Shown: positions 36,346 through 45,668 of the stretch, one piece after another
Position numbering within the stretch: position 1 is the first letter of the stretch
Layout of the letters: every line of letters starts with the position of its first letter
NCBI GenBank assembly: GCA_024398815.1
Contig: JAKSIL010000008.1
Coordinates: 39,520 to 103,519, forward strand
DNA: 64,000 nucleotides
Direction of reading: 5' to 3'
DNA from: Fibrobacter sp.
GTDB lineage: Bacteria > Fibrobacterota > Fibrobacteria > Fibrobacterales > Fibrobacteraceae
Notes under the pieces: model-generated
The model's input: only the letters and a program-made list of their open reading frames with translations
Database searches by the model: none
What the model was told of the DNA's origin: nothing
Program-made: the position numbers and the translations under genes

Positions 36346-37152
36346 ATGAATCAGAAAATCTTCTTCGCTGGCACCGGCAACATGGGTGGTGCAATTCTCC
36401 GCGGCCTCCTCAGCGCAGGCACGGATTCAAAGTCCATCTTCTTCTTCGACCCGAACGACAAGGCCGCCGAAGCAGTATCTGCACTCGGCTGCGTCCGCGT
36501 GAAGAACTTTGCCGAAGGCGTCAAGAAGGCCGACGTCACCTTCCTTTGCGTAAAGCCGCAGATTTTCAAGGTCGTCGCCGCCGAATGGAAGAAAGCCGTC
36601 AGCGCCATCAAGGGCACGAAGACTTTCATCAGCATCATGGCTGGCGTTGCCCGCAAGAGCCTGACTGACGCCCTCGGCGCCAAGAACCAGGTTCTCCGCG
36701 TGATGCCGAACCTGCCGCTCACTGTCGGCAAGGGCACTGTGGCACTCGCCACGGACGGCGTCAATGAAGCCACGCTGAAAATCGCCGAAGAAATTTTCGG
36801 GAACATCGGCGTCACCTGCCGCGTCACCGAATCCCTCATGGACGCCGTCACCGGACTTTCCGGTAGTGCCCCCGCCTATGTGTTTGAATTCATCGAAGGC
36901 CTTACCCGCGGCGGCGTCAAGGCCGGCCTCACCCGCGATGTCGCTTTGAAGCTCGCCCTCGGCACCATCGAAGGCAGCGTCGAACTCGTGAAGCAAACCG
37001 GCAAGAGCCCGAGCGACTTGTGCGCCATGGTCTGCTCTCCGGCAGGCACCACGATTGCTGGCGTAGATGCCCTCGAAGAAGGCGCCTTCCGCAGTTCCCT
37101 CATCAAGGCAGTCGTCGCCGGCACCAACCGCAGCAAGGAACTCGGGAAGTAA
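36346..37152 (+). CDS. proC: Pyrroline-5-carboxylate reductase
   Basis: 268 residues from the ATG at 36346 (an in-frame ATG at 36322 would add eight polar residues). Last step of proline synthesis, cytosolic. The N-terminal Rossmann motif FFAGTGNMGGAILRGL binds NADPH; VKPQ, RVMPNLPLTVGKG and the signature VTGLSGSAPAYVFEFIEGL are intact, as is the C-terminal SPAGTTIAGVDALEEGAFR. Length is normal. Confidence 0.97.
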   Translation: MNQKIFFAGTGNMGGAILRGLLSAGTDSKSIFFFDPNDKAAEAVSALGCVRVKNFAEGVKKADVTFLCVKPQIFKVVAAEWKKAVSAIKGTKTFISIMAGVARKSLTDALGAKNQVLRVMPNLPLTVGKGTVALATDGVNEATLKIAEEIFGNIGVTCRVTESLMDAVTGLSGSAPAYVFEFIEGLTRGGVKAGLTRDVALKLALGTIEGSVELVKQTGKSPSDLCAMVCSPAGTTIAGVDALEEGAFRSSLIKAVVAGTNRSKELGK

Positions 37153-37159
37153 GCTTCCT

Positions 37160-38485
37160 ATGAATTCCATCGACTTTTTCACAAAAGAAACCGACACGTC
37201 CCTGTTCATCTTGGACGTGCTTTCTTCTGTGAATTATTCGGTGAAAGTTTACGGTGAACCGTACGCAGGCTCCGAAGCCCCCGATGGATTCCGTTTCTTG
37301 TCGCCCATCATCATCTGGGACCTCGACTCCTTCGAAAAAGACAACGAGTCATCGCTCTCCGCAATCCGCAAAGACAATCCCGACAGTCAAATTCTCGCCT
37401 ACACGTCGAATCCGGACAAGTTCGTAAACCTTCCGGGAAAACTTTACGACATCATTCTGTCAGCCGAATCCGTCAGGCTCCACCTGATGAGCAAAATTTC
37501 GAAGCTCAAGGAAATTCATTCGGCAAAGCAGATTTTCCGCGAAAGAATGTCGCACCTGGTCGGCAAAAGCAAAGCCGTGCAGGACTTGCGCAAAATAGTG
37601 GAGCGCGCCATTCTGCACAGGGGGCCCGTTCTGATTCAAGGAGAATCCGGCGTCGGCAAAGACCTCATCGCCCGCGCCATCGCCTGCGTTTACGACAAAT
37701 TCGTAACGGTGAACTGCAGCGCCATTCCCGATACTCTTTTTGAAAGCGAACTTTTCGGACACACTCGCGGGGCCTTTACCGGAGCGCAAAACGAGCGCAT
37801 CGGACTTTTCGAGGACGCCAACGGCGGCGCCATATTTCTGGACGAAATCGGAGACATGCCACTGCATGCCCAGGTGAAGCTCCTTCGCGTCATCCAGAAT
37901 CACGAAATTCGCCCCATCGGTGCCAACAAGACGCGCCATATCGACGTAAGAATCATCGCCGCCACAAATCGCGACCTGAGAGAGGAAATTCGCGAAAAGA
38001 AATTCCGTGAAGACCTTTACTACCGTCTGAACGTCATTCCCGTGCAGCTTTCGCCCCTGCGCGAGCGCAAGGAAGACATCGAAGACCTGGCAAATTACTT
38101 TATCCGTCAATACGCCCCAGCCGGCGAACCCTACACATTATCACCGGCAGCGCTGCAAAAGCTGCAAAGCCACAGCTGGCCAGGCAACATCCGCGAACTT
38201 GAAAACGTCATTCAGCGAAGCCTCTGCTTTACCGACCCTGGAATTCTCGAAGCAGGCGACCTTCAAATAGACGAAGCATCAGCATTTCAAGCAGCAAAGC
38301 CAATCGCAAACTACGAAGACTTCCGCGAAAAGCAACTCGACGAAGAACGCGAATTCCTTGTCGCAAAAATAAAGGAACACAACGGTTCCGTCAGCGATAC
38401 AGCCGAAAGCCTCGGCATGCTGCGTACAGCCCTCTACAATCGATTGGCCCGCCTAGGAATAAACGTCAAGAACGTTCGTCCCTAA
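37160..38485 (+). CDS. Sigma-54-dependent transcriptional activator
   Basis: 441 residues from the ATG at 37160; a longer frame from 37067 overlaps proC. Residues 1-125 are a receiver-like domain without the clear acidic pocket and phospho-Asp of a true response regulator. Residues about 135-370 are the AAA+ domain: Walker A GESGVGKDLIA, GAFTGA (the sigma-54 contact loop, complete), Walker B GAIFLDEIGDM, and RNVR-type RLNVIPVQLSPLRER. The C-terminus has a Fis-type helix-turn-helix (SVSDTAESLGMLRTALYNRL). It remodels RNA polymerase at -24/-12 promoters. The target genes and the signal are unknown; no cognate kinase is adjacent. Confidence 0.93.
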   Translation: MNSIDFFTKETDTSLFILDVLSSVNYSVKVYGEPYAGSEAPDGFRFLSPIIIWDLDSFEKDNESSLSAIRKDNPDSQILAYTSNPDKFVNLPGKLYDIILSAESVRLHLMSKISKLKEIHSAKQIFRERMSHLVGKSKAVQDLRKIVERAILHRGPVLIQGESGVGKDLIARAIACVYDKFVTVNCSAIPDTLFESELFGHTRGAFTGAQNERIGLFEDANGGAIFLDEIGDMPLHAQVKLLRVIQNHEIRPIGANKTRHIDVRIIAATNRDLREEIREKKFREDLYYRLNVIPVQLSPLRERKEDIEDLANYFIRQYAPAGEPYTLSPAALQKLQSHSWPGNIRELENVIQRSLCFTDPGILEAGDLQIDEASAFQAAKPIANYEDFREKQLDEEREFLVAKIKEHNGSVSDTAESLGMLRTALYNRLARLGINVKNVRP

Positions 38486-39436
38486 TCAAAAGCGTTCAAC
38501 TTTAAAGCCTTTGCGCTTTAATATGTCGATGACGTTGTCTTTTTCAAGTGCCAAGTGAGCAGCCCCCACTACCACAAAGACATTCCTGTCCTCTTTCAAG
38601 AACTCAGCAACGGATTCCGCCATTTTGGCATTGCGCCCGGTATAGATTTTTTCCGTCAAGTTTTCCTTGATGTTCTTTTCAGACAAAGTTTCATCTTCGT
38701 CGTCATCGTCTTCTTCGCCCAGTGCCACGCGTAAAAGAGAATCGTTCCCCGTCTTCCAGGCGCGCACGATTTGAGCCACCATGGAATCCAGTTCCGAAAT
38801 TTCACGCAATGTGGTTTTCAGGTAATAAATCCCCGACGAATCCGTTTCACTCGTATCGGCCAAAGCGCCAATCTGCTCTTCTGCAGTCTCAAGCCCTACG
38901 ATAGCCTTGCCATCGCTGGCGGCCCTATCCAGCAGAACCATATCGACACCTAAATTCGGATCAATTCCAGCTCGTTGCACGGCAACTACACTAAGCGTCG
39001 TCGCCACCATCCAGGGCCGCATCTGCATCAATCCGGCGATGGGAAAATTCCACGAAGCACAGAGACTGTCAAGCGTATTCCACATATCCCTTGAAATAAC
39101 TTCGCTTAAAGTTTTTCCTTCAGGAAGCATCCCGTGATTCAAACTCTGCTCGGCGACAGCGTTACTCACGGAGTCGTCGCTCATGTCGATTTCTACTGCG
39201 AGTTCCTCGGCATTGGCAAAAGCGCTTTCAACGACAGAATCGAGAGGATAAAAAGAAGAATCTCCAAAATGGACACTTCCAAGAATCCAGACGCTGGAAT
39301 TTTCATCCGAAATCTTCCACAGAAAATGTTGCCCCGCAGCATCCGCAACAGCGTCCGCGGCATCCGTTTCCGTGCGGTTTCCAGCGCATCCAAGCAAGCA
39401 CAAAGTCAACAACAAGATACAATTCAAAAATTTCAT
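38486..39436 (-). CDS. GumN/TraB-family lipoprotein
   Basis: 316 residues. The signal ends LCLLGCAGN, with the lipid cysteine at residue 17, so an envelope location is expected. The family pattern is clear: FLWKISDENSSVWILGSVHFG at the start of the domain and NVFVVVGAAHLALEKDNVIDILKRKGFKVERF at the end, as in TraB/GumN/PrgY proteins, thought to be metal-dependent proteases or to have a related fold. An acidic EEDDDDEDE loop lies near 243. Its ATG overlaps the stop of the ABC ATPase gene (ATGA), so it is probably co-translated with that transporter. Its stop directly abuts that of the convergent sigma-54 activator. Confidence 0.85.
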   Translation of the reverse strand: MKFLNCILLLTLCLLGCAGNRTETDAADAVADAAGQHFLWKISDENSSVWILGSVHFGDSSFYPLDSVVESAFANAEELAVEIDMSDDSVSNAVAEQSLNHGMLPEGKTLSEVISRDMWNTLDSLCASWNFPIAGLMQMRPWMVATTLSVVAVQRAGIDPNLGVDMVLLDRAASDGKAIVGLETAEEQIGALADTSETDSSGIYYLKTTLREISELDSMVAQIVRAWKTGNDSLLRVALGEEDDDDEDETLSEKNIKENLTEKIYTGRNAKMAESVAEFLKEDRNVFVVVGAAHLALEKDNVIDILKRKGFKVERF

Positions 39437-40170
39437 TTTCTTTCCGTCCAGTCGAACAAGCCCATCTCCCTTGCTTCATGGGCTCTGCCGACGCGCACAT
39501 TTCCGTCGTCGACAACCATAATCCTATGGCAATATTTTTCGGCATACTCCATGGAATGCGTAGAGACGATGATTCCCATGCCCTTGGATTCCGCCAAATT
39601 TCTTAACATATTGAATAGTGCATGACTCCTGGGAATATCCAAAAACGCATTGGGTTCATCAAGCAACAGCACACGGACTTGCTGGGCTACAGCTTCTGCC
39701 AAATAGACTCGGCTTCTTTCACCATCGCTCAGTTCAGCAACGGGTCGCTCTGCAAAATGCAAAACATCCAAGAGCGACATGGCAGATTCTACAATCCGTT
39801 CGTCGTCTGCGCTACGACCATCCAAAAAACCAGAATAGGGCATGCGTCCAAGACCTACGAATTCGCGCACCGTAAAGCGAGCCGGAGCCACATTCGACAT
39901 TCGGACAAGCGCCAGATTCCGCGCCACTTGGCGCAAACCCAGTTCACGCACGTTCTTAAACGAGACTCCATCCACATTCAAAAGCGCCTGCCCAGACAAC
40001 GGTTCAATAAACCCGGCAAGCGTTTTTAAAAGAGTACTTTTGCCGCACCCGTTTTCGCCCATCAAGGCAACGACTTCGCCAGCTGCCAAATCAAAATTTG
40101 CACATTCAATCAGAGCAGGCTTTTCGCAACCATACCCGACTTTCAAAGACTTGCATTCCAGCAAATTCAT
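39433..40170 (-). CDS. ABC transporter ATPase, FecE/BtuD type
   Basis: 245 residues from the ATG at 40170; the longer frame to 40461 is antisense-like Cys-rich sequence inside the permease gene. Walker A GENGCGKSTLL, Q-loop region NLALVRMSN, signature LSDGERSRVYLAEA, Walker B VLLLDEPNAFLD and switch His STHSMEYAEKY are complete. The type takes up iron siderophores, haem or cobalamin together with a FecCD permease. The ATG overlaps the permease stop (TAATG). The signature has D-G-E in place of the common G-G-Q, within the family range. Confidence 0.92.
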   Translation of the reverse strand: MNLLECKSLKVGYGCEKPALIECANFDLAAGEVVALMGENGCGKSTLLKTLAGFIEPLSGQALLNVDGVSFKNVRELGLRQVARNLALVRMSNVAPARFTVREFVGLGRMPYSGFLDGRSADDERIVESAMSLLDVLHFAERPVAELSDGERSRVYLAEAVAQQVRVLLLDEPNAFLDIPRSHALFNMLRNLAESKGMGIIVSTHSMEYAEKYCHRIMVVDDGNVRVGRAHEAREMGLFDWTERK

Positions 40171-41159
40171 TACAGGTTCCCCCTTCCCGCGCTTCTTGAA
40201 ATTACAAACAAAATAACAGGAACGCCAACAACGCTCAAAAGCGCATTCAAGGGAATCGAAACCGGGAAAAGTCCAGCCACAAGGCAAAGATTGGCTCCGC
40301 ACAAGGCGGCGCCGGGCACAAGTACACGACAGTTCGTCGTCTTGAACAACATAAAAGCCAAATGAGGCGTCGCAATTCCGACAAAAGCAACAGGCCCGCA
40401 AAAAGCAGTACAGGCAGCAGCCAAGAGACTTGACCCAAGCAAAACGAATCTTTTCGAACAACGTACCGGCACCCCTAGTCCGCGGGCAAAATCATCGCCC
40501 ATCAAAGCCGTGTTCAAATACCGCATCGAGCAAACCACAAACGCAAGTCCCACGACAACGGCACCAAAGAAAAGCCAAATATCGTCCAAAACCAATCGGC
40601 AAAAACTGCCCATGCCCCAGGCCACGTAAACGCGCAAGGATTCCGCATCGCTTTGCGCCACAAGCACGCTCACCAAAGCGTCGATAAAATACCCGATCAA
40701 GAGCCCAGCCACAAGCAAAACGGAGTTGCGTTCGAATCGCGAAGCAAGCCACATCACGGCCAAGGTGACCACCAATGCCCCGACCGTCGCGGAGCCCAGC
40801 ACCCCAAGGCAACCAAAGCCAAAACCGGCGAGCATGGCCACAGCCACGCCTAGGCTCGCCCCGCTGCTAATGCCAAGCACGAACGGGCCACACAACGGGT
40901 TACGAAATACAGTCTGCAAGGCAAGCCCCGAAACCGAAAGCGCCATCCCGGCAAGGAGTGCCGCCGCCATACGCGGAATGCGAAGCCCCCAAACAATTCG
41001 TGATACGGCCTCGTCGCTACCGGTCTTTACAATAGAATCAAACACCTGCGAAACAGACACGTTCGCAGGACCTAGAACCAAAGTCAGGGTACAAAGTACA
41101 AGGAGTAAAAGAGCGAGAACCACCATGATTAAGGGGCGTCCGCCCCCCGTGGTCCGCAT
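40170..41159 (-). CDS. ABC transporter permease, FecCD family
   Basis: 329 residues with about nine to ten membrane helices. It has family hallmarks RIPRMAAALLAGMALSVSGLALQTVFRNPL, GISSGASLG, and the coupling region GPVAFVGIATPHLAFMLF. It would import a metal chelate or cobalamin-like compound across the inner membrane. No periplasmic binding protein or TonB-dependent receptor gene is next to it; the protein encoded 7 bases upstream (41167-41940) is not a recognisable binding protein. Confidence 0.92.
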   Translation of the reverse strand: MRTTGGGRPLIMVVLALLLLVLCTLTLVLGPANVSVSQVFDSIVKTGSDEAVSRIVWGLRIPRMAAALLAGMALSVSGLALQTVFRNPLCGPFVLGISSGASLGVAVAMLAGFGFGCLGVLGSATVGALVVTLAVMWLASRFERNSVLLVAGLLIGYFIDALVSVLVAQSDAESLRVYVAWGMGSFCRLVLDDIWLFFGAVVVGLAFVVCSMRYLNTALMGDDFARGLGVPVRCSKRFVLLGSSLLAAACTAFCGPVAFVGIATPHLAFMLFKTTNCRVLVPGAALCGANLCLVAGLFPVSIPLNALLSVVGVPVILFVISRSAGRGNL

Positions 41160-41166
41160 GGTCTAC

Positions 41167-41940
41167 CTACTTCTTTTTGGATTTTGTTTTGTCGAACTCC
41201 TTCTTGAGTTCGTCAGATGCAGCCTTGTCGCGCATGTAGAGTTCCGGCGGCACGTTTTCAAAGCCCTGCAGAGCGTTGAGCCAGTTATCGTTCAAGTCGC
41301 GGAACTCAAGCTTCTTGAGATTGTGCTTGAGAGTATCGCCACTGATACGGAACGTCACATAGTCCCAACGAATCACTTCGCGGTCCTTGAAGACTTCGCG
41401 GGTAACGAGCGAGGAATCGTTGTCGAAACGGTAACGGGCCTTGTAAGCATATTCGCCGGTCATCTGGTAGCGGCCGGAATCGGAATAAGTACGGGTCACT
41501 CCATAGAGCGTGTCATTGTAGCCAAAGCGAAGTTCTGCATCGCGGAAAGCGTGGCCGTGCGAAACAATCGGTGTACGCCATACGCCGCACACGTTTTCCT
41601 TCATGGACTTCTGGAACAGCGTATCGACTTTCCAGTGGTCGAAGTTCGACTTGTCGTACTTGGCACGTTGAACGTACTTACCTTCCTGAATCATCTTGCG
41701 GATGCTGTCGGCCTTAACCTTGGCAAGGCTGTCAGAGTTGATTTTTACAGTGGTCGCATTTCTCTTGTCAAGGGAATCCAGTTTAGCCTGGATCATCTCG
41801 TCAAGAGTATACGAGGCACCGCGAGAAGACACAACATCGGACGTTGCCGTCGCGTTGGTTTGTGCGAAAGAGACCCCTACAAAAGCGAGGGACAAAATAG
41901 AAGCAATAATGCACTTAGAATATGACCAAATCATCGTCAA
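41167..41940 (-). CDS. Periplasmic hypothetical protein upstream of the ABC permease
   Basis: 257 residues (start at 41940 or the in-frame ATG at 41934). A signal peptide ends near VSFAQTNA, so it is exported. The mature part starts with a helical, Lys/Asp-rich stretch (about 45-95), followed by a beta-rich domain with RTPIVSHGHAFRDAELRFGYNDTLYG and GRYQMTGEYAYKARYRF; it looks lipocalin-like in pattern but no family is recognised. A basic, Lys-rich C-terminus ends SKKK. It is the first gene of the minus-strand set with the FecCD/FecE genes, so an accessory role in uptake is possible. Confidence 0.75.
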   Translation of the reverse strand: MTMIWSYSKCIIASILSLAFVGVSFAQTNATATSDVVSSRGASYTLDEMIQAKLDSLDKRNATTVKINSDSLAKVKADSIRKMIQEGKYVQRAKYDKSNFDHWKVDTLFQKSMKENVCGVWRTPIVSHGHAFRDAELRFGYNDTLYGVTRTYSDSGRYQMTGEYAYKARYRFDNDSSLVTREVFKDREVIRWDYVTFRISGDTLKHNLKKLEFRDLNDNWLNALQGFENVPPELYMRDKAASDELKKEFDKTKSKKK

Positions 41941-42032
41941 TAAATTTAGTTAAAGGATTTTTTAAAAGGTAATAAACTCACAAAAAAGCCCCTTTTGAGG
42001 GGGTAAAATGCCCAATAAACTATATTTGGGGC

Positions 42033-43160
42033 ATGTTAGATTACAATCAAGTCAAATCTCCGTGCTATGTACTCGATGAAAATCGTCTCCGCGGCAACAT
42101 GAAAATCCTCGAAGACATACAAAAGAGAACCGGAGTAAAGATAATTTGCGCCCTCAAGGGCTACAGTTTTTGGAGAAGTTTCCCCATCATCGCCGAATAC
42201 CTGCCGGGAGCCACCGCTTCGAGCCTGAACGAAGCTAGACTTGCCAAGGAAGAAATGGGCAAGGAAGTCCATGTATTCGCTCCGGCATACGAAGACGACG
42301 AAATCGACCAGATTCTCGCTTTAGCCGATCACATCACCTTTAACAGTTTTAGCCAGTGGGTCCGTTTCAAGGACAAGGCTCTCAAGGCAAAAGTAAGTTG
42401 CGGGATTCGCGTCAATCCGCAGTATTCAACGGTCGAAACAGACCTTTACAACCCATGCGGCAAATTCAGCAGACTCGGCGTCACTGAAAAAGAGTTCAAA
42501 CCGGAACTCTTGGACGGAATTGAGGGGTTGCATTTCCATGCCCTCTGCGAACAGGATGTCGACGCCCTGGAAGGCGTCCTCGCCGCATTCGAGAGCCATT
42601 TCGGCCGCTATTTAGAACAAATTAAATGGGTGAATTTCGGTGGCGGCCACCACATCACCCGCAAGGACTACCACCGCGAGCGCCTGGTAACCGTATTGAA
42701 CGAATTCAAAGCGAGGCACCCGAACCTGCAAATTATCATGGAACCGGGAGAAGCCATCGGATGGCAAACTGGCGAACTGGTGGCAACCGTCGCAGACCTC
42801 GTCCACAACGAAATGGACATTGCCATTTTAAATGTGAGCGTCAGCGCCCACATGCCCGACTGCCTCGAAATGCCCTACAGGCCTAATATCATCGGAGCAG
42901 ATTTACCGGGCGTCAAGAAGTACACCTACAAGCTCGCCGGAAACACCTGCCTTGCCGGAGACCAGCTTGGCGATTTCTCCTTCGACGAACCACTCAAGGT
43001 CGGCGACAAGATTATCTTCGAAGACATGATTCACTACACCATGGTAAAAACCACGTTCTTCAACGGAGTAAGGCACCCGAATATCGGCATGTTCGACAAG
43101 CAAGGCCATTTCAAGCTTTTGCACGAGTTCACATACGAACAGTACAAGGAAAAACTGTAA
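42033..43160 (+). CDS. nspC: Carboxynorspermidine/carboxyspermidine decarboxylase
   Basis: 375 residues. PLP-dependent alanine-racemase-fold decarboxylase of polyamine synthesis. The PLP lysine lies in IICALKGYSFW; HFHALCEQ, NFGGGHHITRKDYH and IMEPGEAIGW match the family. It makes norspermidine or spermidine from the carboxy precursor in the cytosol. The carboxynorspermidine synthase partner gene is not in the window. The next gene (tsaE) follows after 17 bases. Confidence 0.93.
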   Translation: MLDYNQVKSPCYVLDENRLRGNMKILEDIQKRTGVKIICALKGYSFWRSFPIIAEYLPGATASSLNEARLAKEEMGKEVHVFAPAYEDDEIDQILALADHITFNSFSQWVRFKDKALKAKVSCGIRVNPQYSTVETDLYNPCGKFSRLGVTEKEFKPELLDGIEGLHFHALCEQDVDALEGVLAAFESHFGRYLEQIKWVNFGGGHHITRKDYHRERLVTVLNEFKARHPNLQIIMEPGEAIGWQTGELVATVADLVHNEMDIAILNVSVSAHMPDCLEMPYRPNIIGADLPGVKKYTYKLAGNTCLAGDQLGDFSFDEPLKVGDKIIFEDMIHYTMVKTTFFNGVRHPNIGMFDKQGHFKLLHEFTYEQYKEKL

Positions 43161-43177
43161 CAGGCGCAATTCCGATT

Positions 43178-43582
43178 ATGAAATTCTCTAGCGAAAACGA
43201 AACTCTGGAATGGGCAAAGGAATTTGCCAAAAGCCTAAAACCGGGCGACATGGTCGCCATGTACGGAAACCTGGGCGCCGGTAAAACAGTAATAAGCCGT
43301 GGAATCTGCGCAGGGCTCGGTTTCGAGGGAACCGTCTGCTCCCCCACCTACACCATTCTGCACGAGTACCCCAACGATCCGCCCATTTTCCATTTCGATC
43401 TTTACAGGCTCGAAGATGGTGCTGACATCAATGAAGTCGGCATGGACTCCGACTACCTCGCCAACGGGATATCCCTTATCGAATGGCCCGAGCGCCTAGT
43501 CGACGACACGGGCATCACCCATGTCATAAAGATTGAAATCCTTTCGGAAACCGAGCGCGAAATAACGCTGGAAACAAAATAG
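43178..43582 (+). CDS. tsaE: tRNA threonylcarbamoyladenosine biosynthesis ATPase TsaE
   Basis: 134 residues, normal length. Walker A GNLGAGKTVISRGI, then SPTYTILHEY and FHFDLYRLED are the family signature; GISLIEWPERL follows. It works with TsaB and TsaD in making t6A37 of ANN-decoding tRNAs. It lies directly downstream of nspC and converges with the gene at 43598-44413. Confidence 0.95.
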   Translation: MKFSSENETLEWAKEFAKSLKPGDMVAMYGNLGAGKTVISRGICAGLGFEGTVCSPTYTILHEYPNDPPIFHFDLYRLEDGADINEVGMDSDYLANGISLIEWPERLVDDTGITHVIKIEILSETEREITLETK

Positions 43583-43597
43583 AGATGGCTGTCTAGG

Positions 43598-44413
43598 CTA
43601 CGGGAAATCGGCGCGAATGAACATTTCCATGCGATGACCGGTTTCAAAGCCAAAGAGATATCCGCGAGTCATCTCGGCGGAAAGCCCCAAAGCGAAGGGG
43701 AACGGGAACCAGCCGAAGACATGCGATACCGCAGCCTTCATACGGATTCCATTGTAATCGTCATCCATATCTTGATAGGCTTTCGCCATATTCAAATTTT
43801 TGCTTTCGGAAATGCGTTTGCGATACAGGAATGCGTAATCCACTTTCCATCCGGTCCGCTCGACACGGTCCCACAGAAATTTCCAAACAAACGAGGCCTT
43901 CACTCCAATTTCTTCGCCAGGCTGGAAATTTTTCCTTTCCACGAAAGTATAGTATTGACCGCTCAAGCCCAACAGCAAATTTCTGCTAAAGGGATAAACG
44001 CCCATGGGTTCAAAGCCCAAGCGTTCAAATCGCTCCGTCTGGCCGCCCTCGCCCGGCAAAAAGCGCCAACTCAGGTCAATGCCGAAATACTGTATCGGGA
44101 AAAATTTCATTCCGACAAAGCTTTCATTGAGTCCGTTCACATGCAAATTCAACGCTTCGTGATTCTGATCGGTCCATGTGGCATCCCACTCGTAGCTCAC
44201 AAAGCGATAGGACATGTCGGTATAGACGCTAAAGCAGTTGCAGGGAGCCACTTCGACAGTCCAACCCAAATCGGCACTGTACACGTCGTCCCTCAAGTCG
44301 GCAATGCCGCCCACAGAAATATAGGATTCCGGAGGTGCAACGGGTTTCAAGGCCTCGGTCGCAAAAACCGAAAGCGATAAAACCAAAACGACAAGTCCAA
44401 ATCGACGAAACAT
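43598..44413 (-). CDS. Exported, probably outer-membrane beta-barrel protein
   Basis: 271 residues, not assigned to a family. A signal peptide ends near SVFATEA. The mature protein has many alternating aromatic/polar strands (FSVYTDMSYRFVSYEW, FGIDLSWRFLP, GLSGQYYTFVERKNF), about every 12-18 residues, and ends in a short strand with aromatic residues and a terminal phenylalanine-proline (EMFIRADFP), all typical of an outer-membrane barrel. The gene lies 9 bases downstream of rfbD on the same strand. Function unknown. Confidence 0.75.
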   Translation of the reverse strand: MFRRFGLVVLVLSLSVFATEALKPVAPPESYISVGGIADLRDDVYSADLGWTVEVAPCNCFSVYTDMSYRFVSYEWDATWTDQNHEALNLHVNGLNESFVGMKFFPIQYFGIDLSWRFLPGEGGQTERFERLGFEPMGVYPFSRNLLLGLSGQYYTFVERKNFQPGEEIGVKASFVWKFLWDRVERTGWKVDYAFLYRKRISESKNLNMAKAYQDMDDDYNGIRMKAAVSHVFGWFPFPFALGLSAEMTRGYLFGFETGHRMEMFIRADFP

Positions 44414-44422
44414 AGATAAGAA

Positions 44423-45340
44423 CTAGACCTCGCCTATCTCCTTGAGGTAGCGGGAAAGCGCATCTTGCCAAGTGGGAAGCGGCTTGAAGCCAAACTCCAC
44501 AAGTTTACTTTTATCAAGACGACTGTTAAAGGGGCGAGCCGCCTTGCTGATGCCGTATTCGGCCGTCGTCACGGGAAGCACGTTGGTCTTCATTCCTGCC
44601 TGGCGATAGATCTCCTTCGTGAAGTCGAACCAGCTGATGAAACCGCCTTCGTTCGTGGCATGGTAGTAGCCGTACTTTTCAGTTTCAATCATGTCGACCA
44701 GCAAGCGAGAAAGATCGAGCGTGTATGTCGGAGTGCCAATCTGGTCGTTCACGACGCGCACGGTGTCGTGAGTACGCCCGACATTGAGCATCGTCTTGAT
44801 GAAGTTCTTGCCGTTAAGGCCGAAGACCCACGCGATGCGCACGATAAAGAATTTTTCCAAGGTTCCGCTCACGGCAAGTTCGCCATCGAGCTTCGTTTGA
44901 CCGTAAACGTTCAAAGGCTTGTAATCCTTGCAATCGGGTTTCCAAGGTTCTGTTCCCTGACCGTCGAACACGTAGTCGGTGCTGATGTACACCATCTTGG
45001 CATCGATATTCTTGCAAACCTTGGCGATGTTTTCGGTACCGCTAGCGTTGATTGCCCTCACCTTCGCCTGTTTGTCTTCGTCTTCGGCAAGGTCAACAGC
45101 GGTCCATGCGGCACAATGCACGACCACGTCGGGCTTCTGCGATTCGATGACCTTTGCAACGGCTACGGGGTCCGTAATGTCCATTTGCACGTAGGCCATT
45201 TGCGTGACTGCGCTTCCATCGGCAATCCCTGCATAAGCAGGAGCGATATCGCTGCCGACGCCTTCGTAGCCGCGTTTGGCAAGTTCATTCATTACATCGT
45301 GGCCCAACTGACCACCTACGCCTGTTACCAAAACCTTCAT
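44423..45340 (-). CDS. rfbD: dTDP-4-dehydrorhamnose reductase
   Basis: 305 residues. Extended short-chain dehydrogenase: N-terminal VTGVGGQLGHDVMNEL binds NAD(P)H, YISTDYVFDGQG carries the Ser/Thr-Asp-Tyr region, and YGQTKLDGE holds the catalytic Tyr-x-x-x-Lys. It makes dTDP-L-rhamnose for envelope polysaccharide. RfbA, B and C genes are not in the window. Confidence 0.92.
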   Translation of the reverse strand: MKVLVTGVGGQLGHDVMNELAKRGYEGVGSDIAPAYAGIADGSAVTQMAYVQMDITDPVAVAKVIESQKPDVVVHCAAWTAVDLAEDEDKQAKVRAINASGTENIAKVCKNIDAKMVYISTDYVFDGQGTEPWKPDCKDYKPLNVYGQTKLDGELAVSGTLEKFFIVRIAWVFGLNGKNFIKTMLNVGRTHDTVRVVNDQIGTPTYTLDLSRLLVDMIETEKYGYYHATNEGGFISWFDFTKEIYRQAGMKTNVLPVTTAEYGISKAARPFNSRLDKSKLVEFGFKPLPTWQDALSRYLKEIGEV

Positions 45341-45362
45341 AAAATTCCTCGTTTACAGCAAG

Positions 45363-45593
45363 TTAATTTGCCATATCCAGTTTTTGAAGCACCTTGTACA
45401 TGGAGTCGCTTTGCACCTTCATGGAATCCAATTTCTTTTGCAAAACCTGGATTTCGGCGGAAAGCTCTGCGTTTTTCGCTCCGAGTTCGGCAATTTTTGC
45501 TTCTGCCTCCGGATTGGAACAAGCGGAAAACAGAATTGCCGACAAAAGCAACGTGCAAATCATAGATGACAAAAGAACATTTCTAATTGACAT
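45363..45593 (-). CDS. Small coiled-coil lipoprotein, Lpp-like
   Basis: 76 residues. The signal ends LFSACSNPE, with the lipid cysteine at about residue 25. The remaining 50 residues are a continuous heptad pattern (AEAKIAELGAKNAELSAEI and VLQKKLDSMKVQSDSMYKVL), predicted as a coiled coil. This resembles Braun-type lipoproteins in layout, but no C-terminal lysine for peptidoglycan attachment is seen (it ends MAN). It is encoded 22 bases upstream of rfbD. Confidence 0.75.
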   Translation of the reverse strand: MSIRNVLLSSMICTLLLSAILFSACSNPEAEAKIAELGAKNAELSAEIQVLQKKLDSMKVQSDSMYKVLQKLDMAN

Positions 45594-45668
45594 AAAAACG
45601 ACACCGTATGTTTTTTTGAAAAAAATACTTTATATTTGTTTAAAAATATATAAAAACATCAGGCTATT

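Noticed and set aside
37160..37540. True response-regulator receiver domain on the sigma-54 activator
   Set aside because: The size fits, but the acidic pair, phospho-Asp and conserved Lys are not evident in their usual places; described only as receiver-like.
40171..40461. Cys-rich 97-residue extension of the FecE-type ATPase
   Set aside because: It lies within the permease gene in another frame. The ATG at 40170, overlapping the permease stop, begins the domain normally.
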